DNA of 64,000 nt from Piezodorus guildinii (taxonomy: Eukaryota; Arthropoda; Insecta; Hemiptera; Pentatomidae). Location: positions 177,683,600-177,747,599 of the forward strand of contig CM041293.1 of the NCBI GenBank assembly GCA_023052935.1, written 5' to 3'. The position numbers were made by a program, and so were the translations under genes. Positions 63,301-64,000 of this stretch are shown piece by piece (the first letter of the stretch is position 1; every line of letters begins with the position of its first letter). Under the pieces are notes generated by a model. The model saw only the letters and a program-made list of their open reading frames with translations. It was not told the DNA's origin and made no database searches.

Positions 63301-63663
63301 TAAGGGGGGGGGGATGGCTTGAGTTGGTTAATATGAAAAATCCATGTGTTGCCAGCAACGGGATAATAGAATTTGAGATAATCAAATAATAAGTTTGACG
63401 ATATCCCCTTAAAGCCTACATAGGCGAGGTAGGCGTAAACAGAAAAAAAAATAATTGATACAAATTAAAGTTTAACACAAAATTTTATGAATATCACCAT
63501 TGACATCTTATTAAGGACTGAATCATTTCTAAGCAGCAAAATGCTACAGAGGTAAACATCACGTTGAAGATGGTTAATAAGTGGACTTCACTATCAGATA
63601 TGAAACAAATGACCAGGAACAAGGTAAAAAGATTCAAGAGAAGAAATAAAACATTTATACAAA

Positions 63664-63966
63664 ATGTATTCCATACCTAAGGAAAAATTTCTTGAGGAGT
63701 TCGGCAAAAGGAAGTTTACAGTCGTAGGACTTTGGTTCAGAAGCAGGGGGGACCATCCAGAAGCCACTAGATCAATTTTGGAGAATTATGGAGTCAAAAG
63801 AAGTCAGTTGCAAAACATATCAGAGACCATAATCTTGGACACACTGGAATCCTGCATCACCACATATAATAAGGCTAGTCTGGATCTGTACATGTCCATG
63901 ATCGATTTCAAAAACAGTAAAGTCTATGTATTTCTGTTTGGCGGAATCTCCCTCTTTTTTTTTTGA
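63664..63966 (+). CDS. Unrecognised 100-codon open frame at window edge
   Basis: Starts MYSIPKEKFLEEFGKRKFTV and contains VGLWFRSRGDHPEATRSILE; Lys/Glu-rich and plausibly helical for residues 30-80, then Leu/Phe-rich at the end where a T-run is read. Sequence composition is more protein-like than most frames here, and the preceding 100 bp also reads with basic residues in another frame (KVKRFKRRNK). It may be part of a retroelement gag or another LINE ORF, but I recognise no family. No splice sites assigned. Confidence 0.3.
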   Translation: MYSIPKEKFLEEFGKRKFTVVGLWFRSRGDHPEATRSILENYGVKRSQLQNISETIILDTLESCITTYNKASLDLYMSMIDFKNSKVYVFLFGGISLFFF

Positions 63967-64000
63967 AATTGTCTTCAGGATTGATTTGGTATGCTGTGTA

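Overview
The window is eukaryotic nuclear DNA: AT-rich and intron-bearing, with GT-AG splice sites, tRNA-derived SINEs, mariner, piggyBac, Helentron-like, LINE, Penelope-like and Ty3/Gypsy elements. The combination, above all an errantivirus with an F-type envelope and many mariners, points to an arthropod, most likely an insect. That is inference; I cannot name the species.

One host gene is visible: the 3' part of a Ras-specific guanine nucleotide-releasing factor (RasGRF1/2 type) on the + strand. Eight exons (1855-1994, 18368-18569, 21082-21261, 24488-24585, 24988-25072, 37221-37418, 39931-40128, 44722-44919) join in one open frame of about 432 residues plus stop. They cover the end of the linker, the REM (RasGEF-N) domain and the whole CDC25 catalytic domain. 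The 5' part (in this family PH, IQ, DH, PH) lies outside the window. The gene spans over 43 kb because its introns are packed with transposable elements.

Intron 1 (1995-18367) holds several copies of one mariner family (M1), Penelope-like inverted terminal repeats, Helentron/DINE-like elements with a terminal hairpin, SINEs, a Jockey-type LINE remnant, a minisatellite and a small palindromic MITE. Intron 2 (18570-21081) holds a long-TIR element and two head-to-tail Helentron-like copies. Intron 3 (21262-24487) holds microsatellites and a hAT-type remnant. Intron 5 (25073-37220) holds two LTR-like repeats, the second interrupted by a 7.5 kb errantivirus (27418-34901, minus strand, near-identical LTRs, 4-bp target duplication, gag/pol/env), then LINE fragments, one split by a second mariner family (M2). 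Intron 6 holds an old third mariner (M3), a LINE tail and a Penelope-like palindrome. Intron 7 holds a GC-rich, internally deleted CsRn1-like Gypsy element with an intact RNase H/integrase frame, then a large palindrome built from two Helentron-like copies.

After the RasGRF stop codon (44917-44919) I see no further host gene. The remaining 19 kb is AT-rich DNA with LINE C-terminal fragments, a Penelope GIY-YIG remnant, further Helentron-like and mariner copies, a piggyBac-type MITE (56805-57400) and SINE remnants. I see no CRISPR array, rRNA or convincing tRNA gene. The most notable items are the young errantivirus with a disabled integrase/polymerase but open envelope and an HIV-like frameshift heptamer, the nine-copy Helentron-like family, the hammerhead-like motifs in Penelope-type inverted repeats, and the nested insertions that give relative ages.
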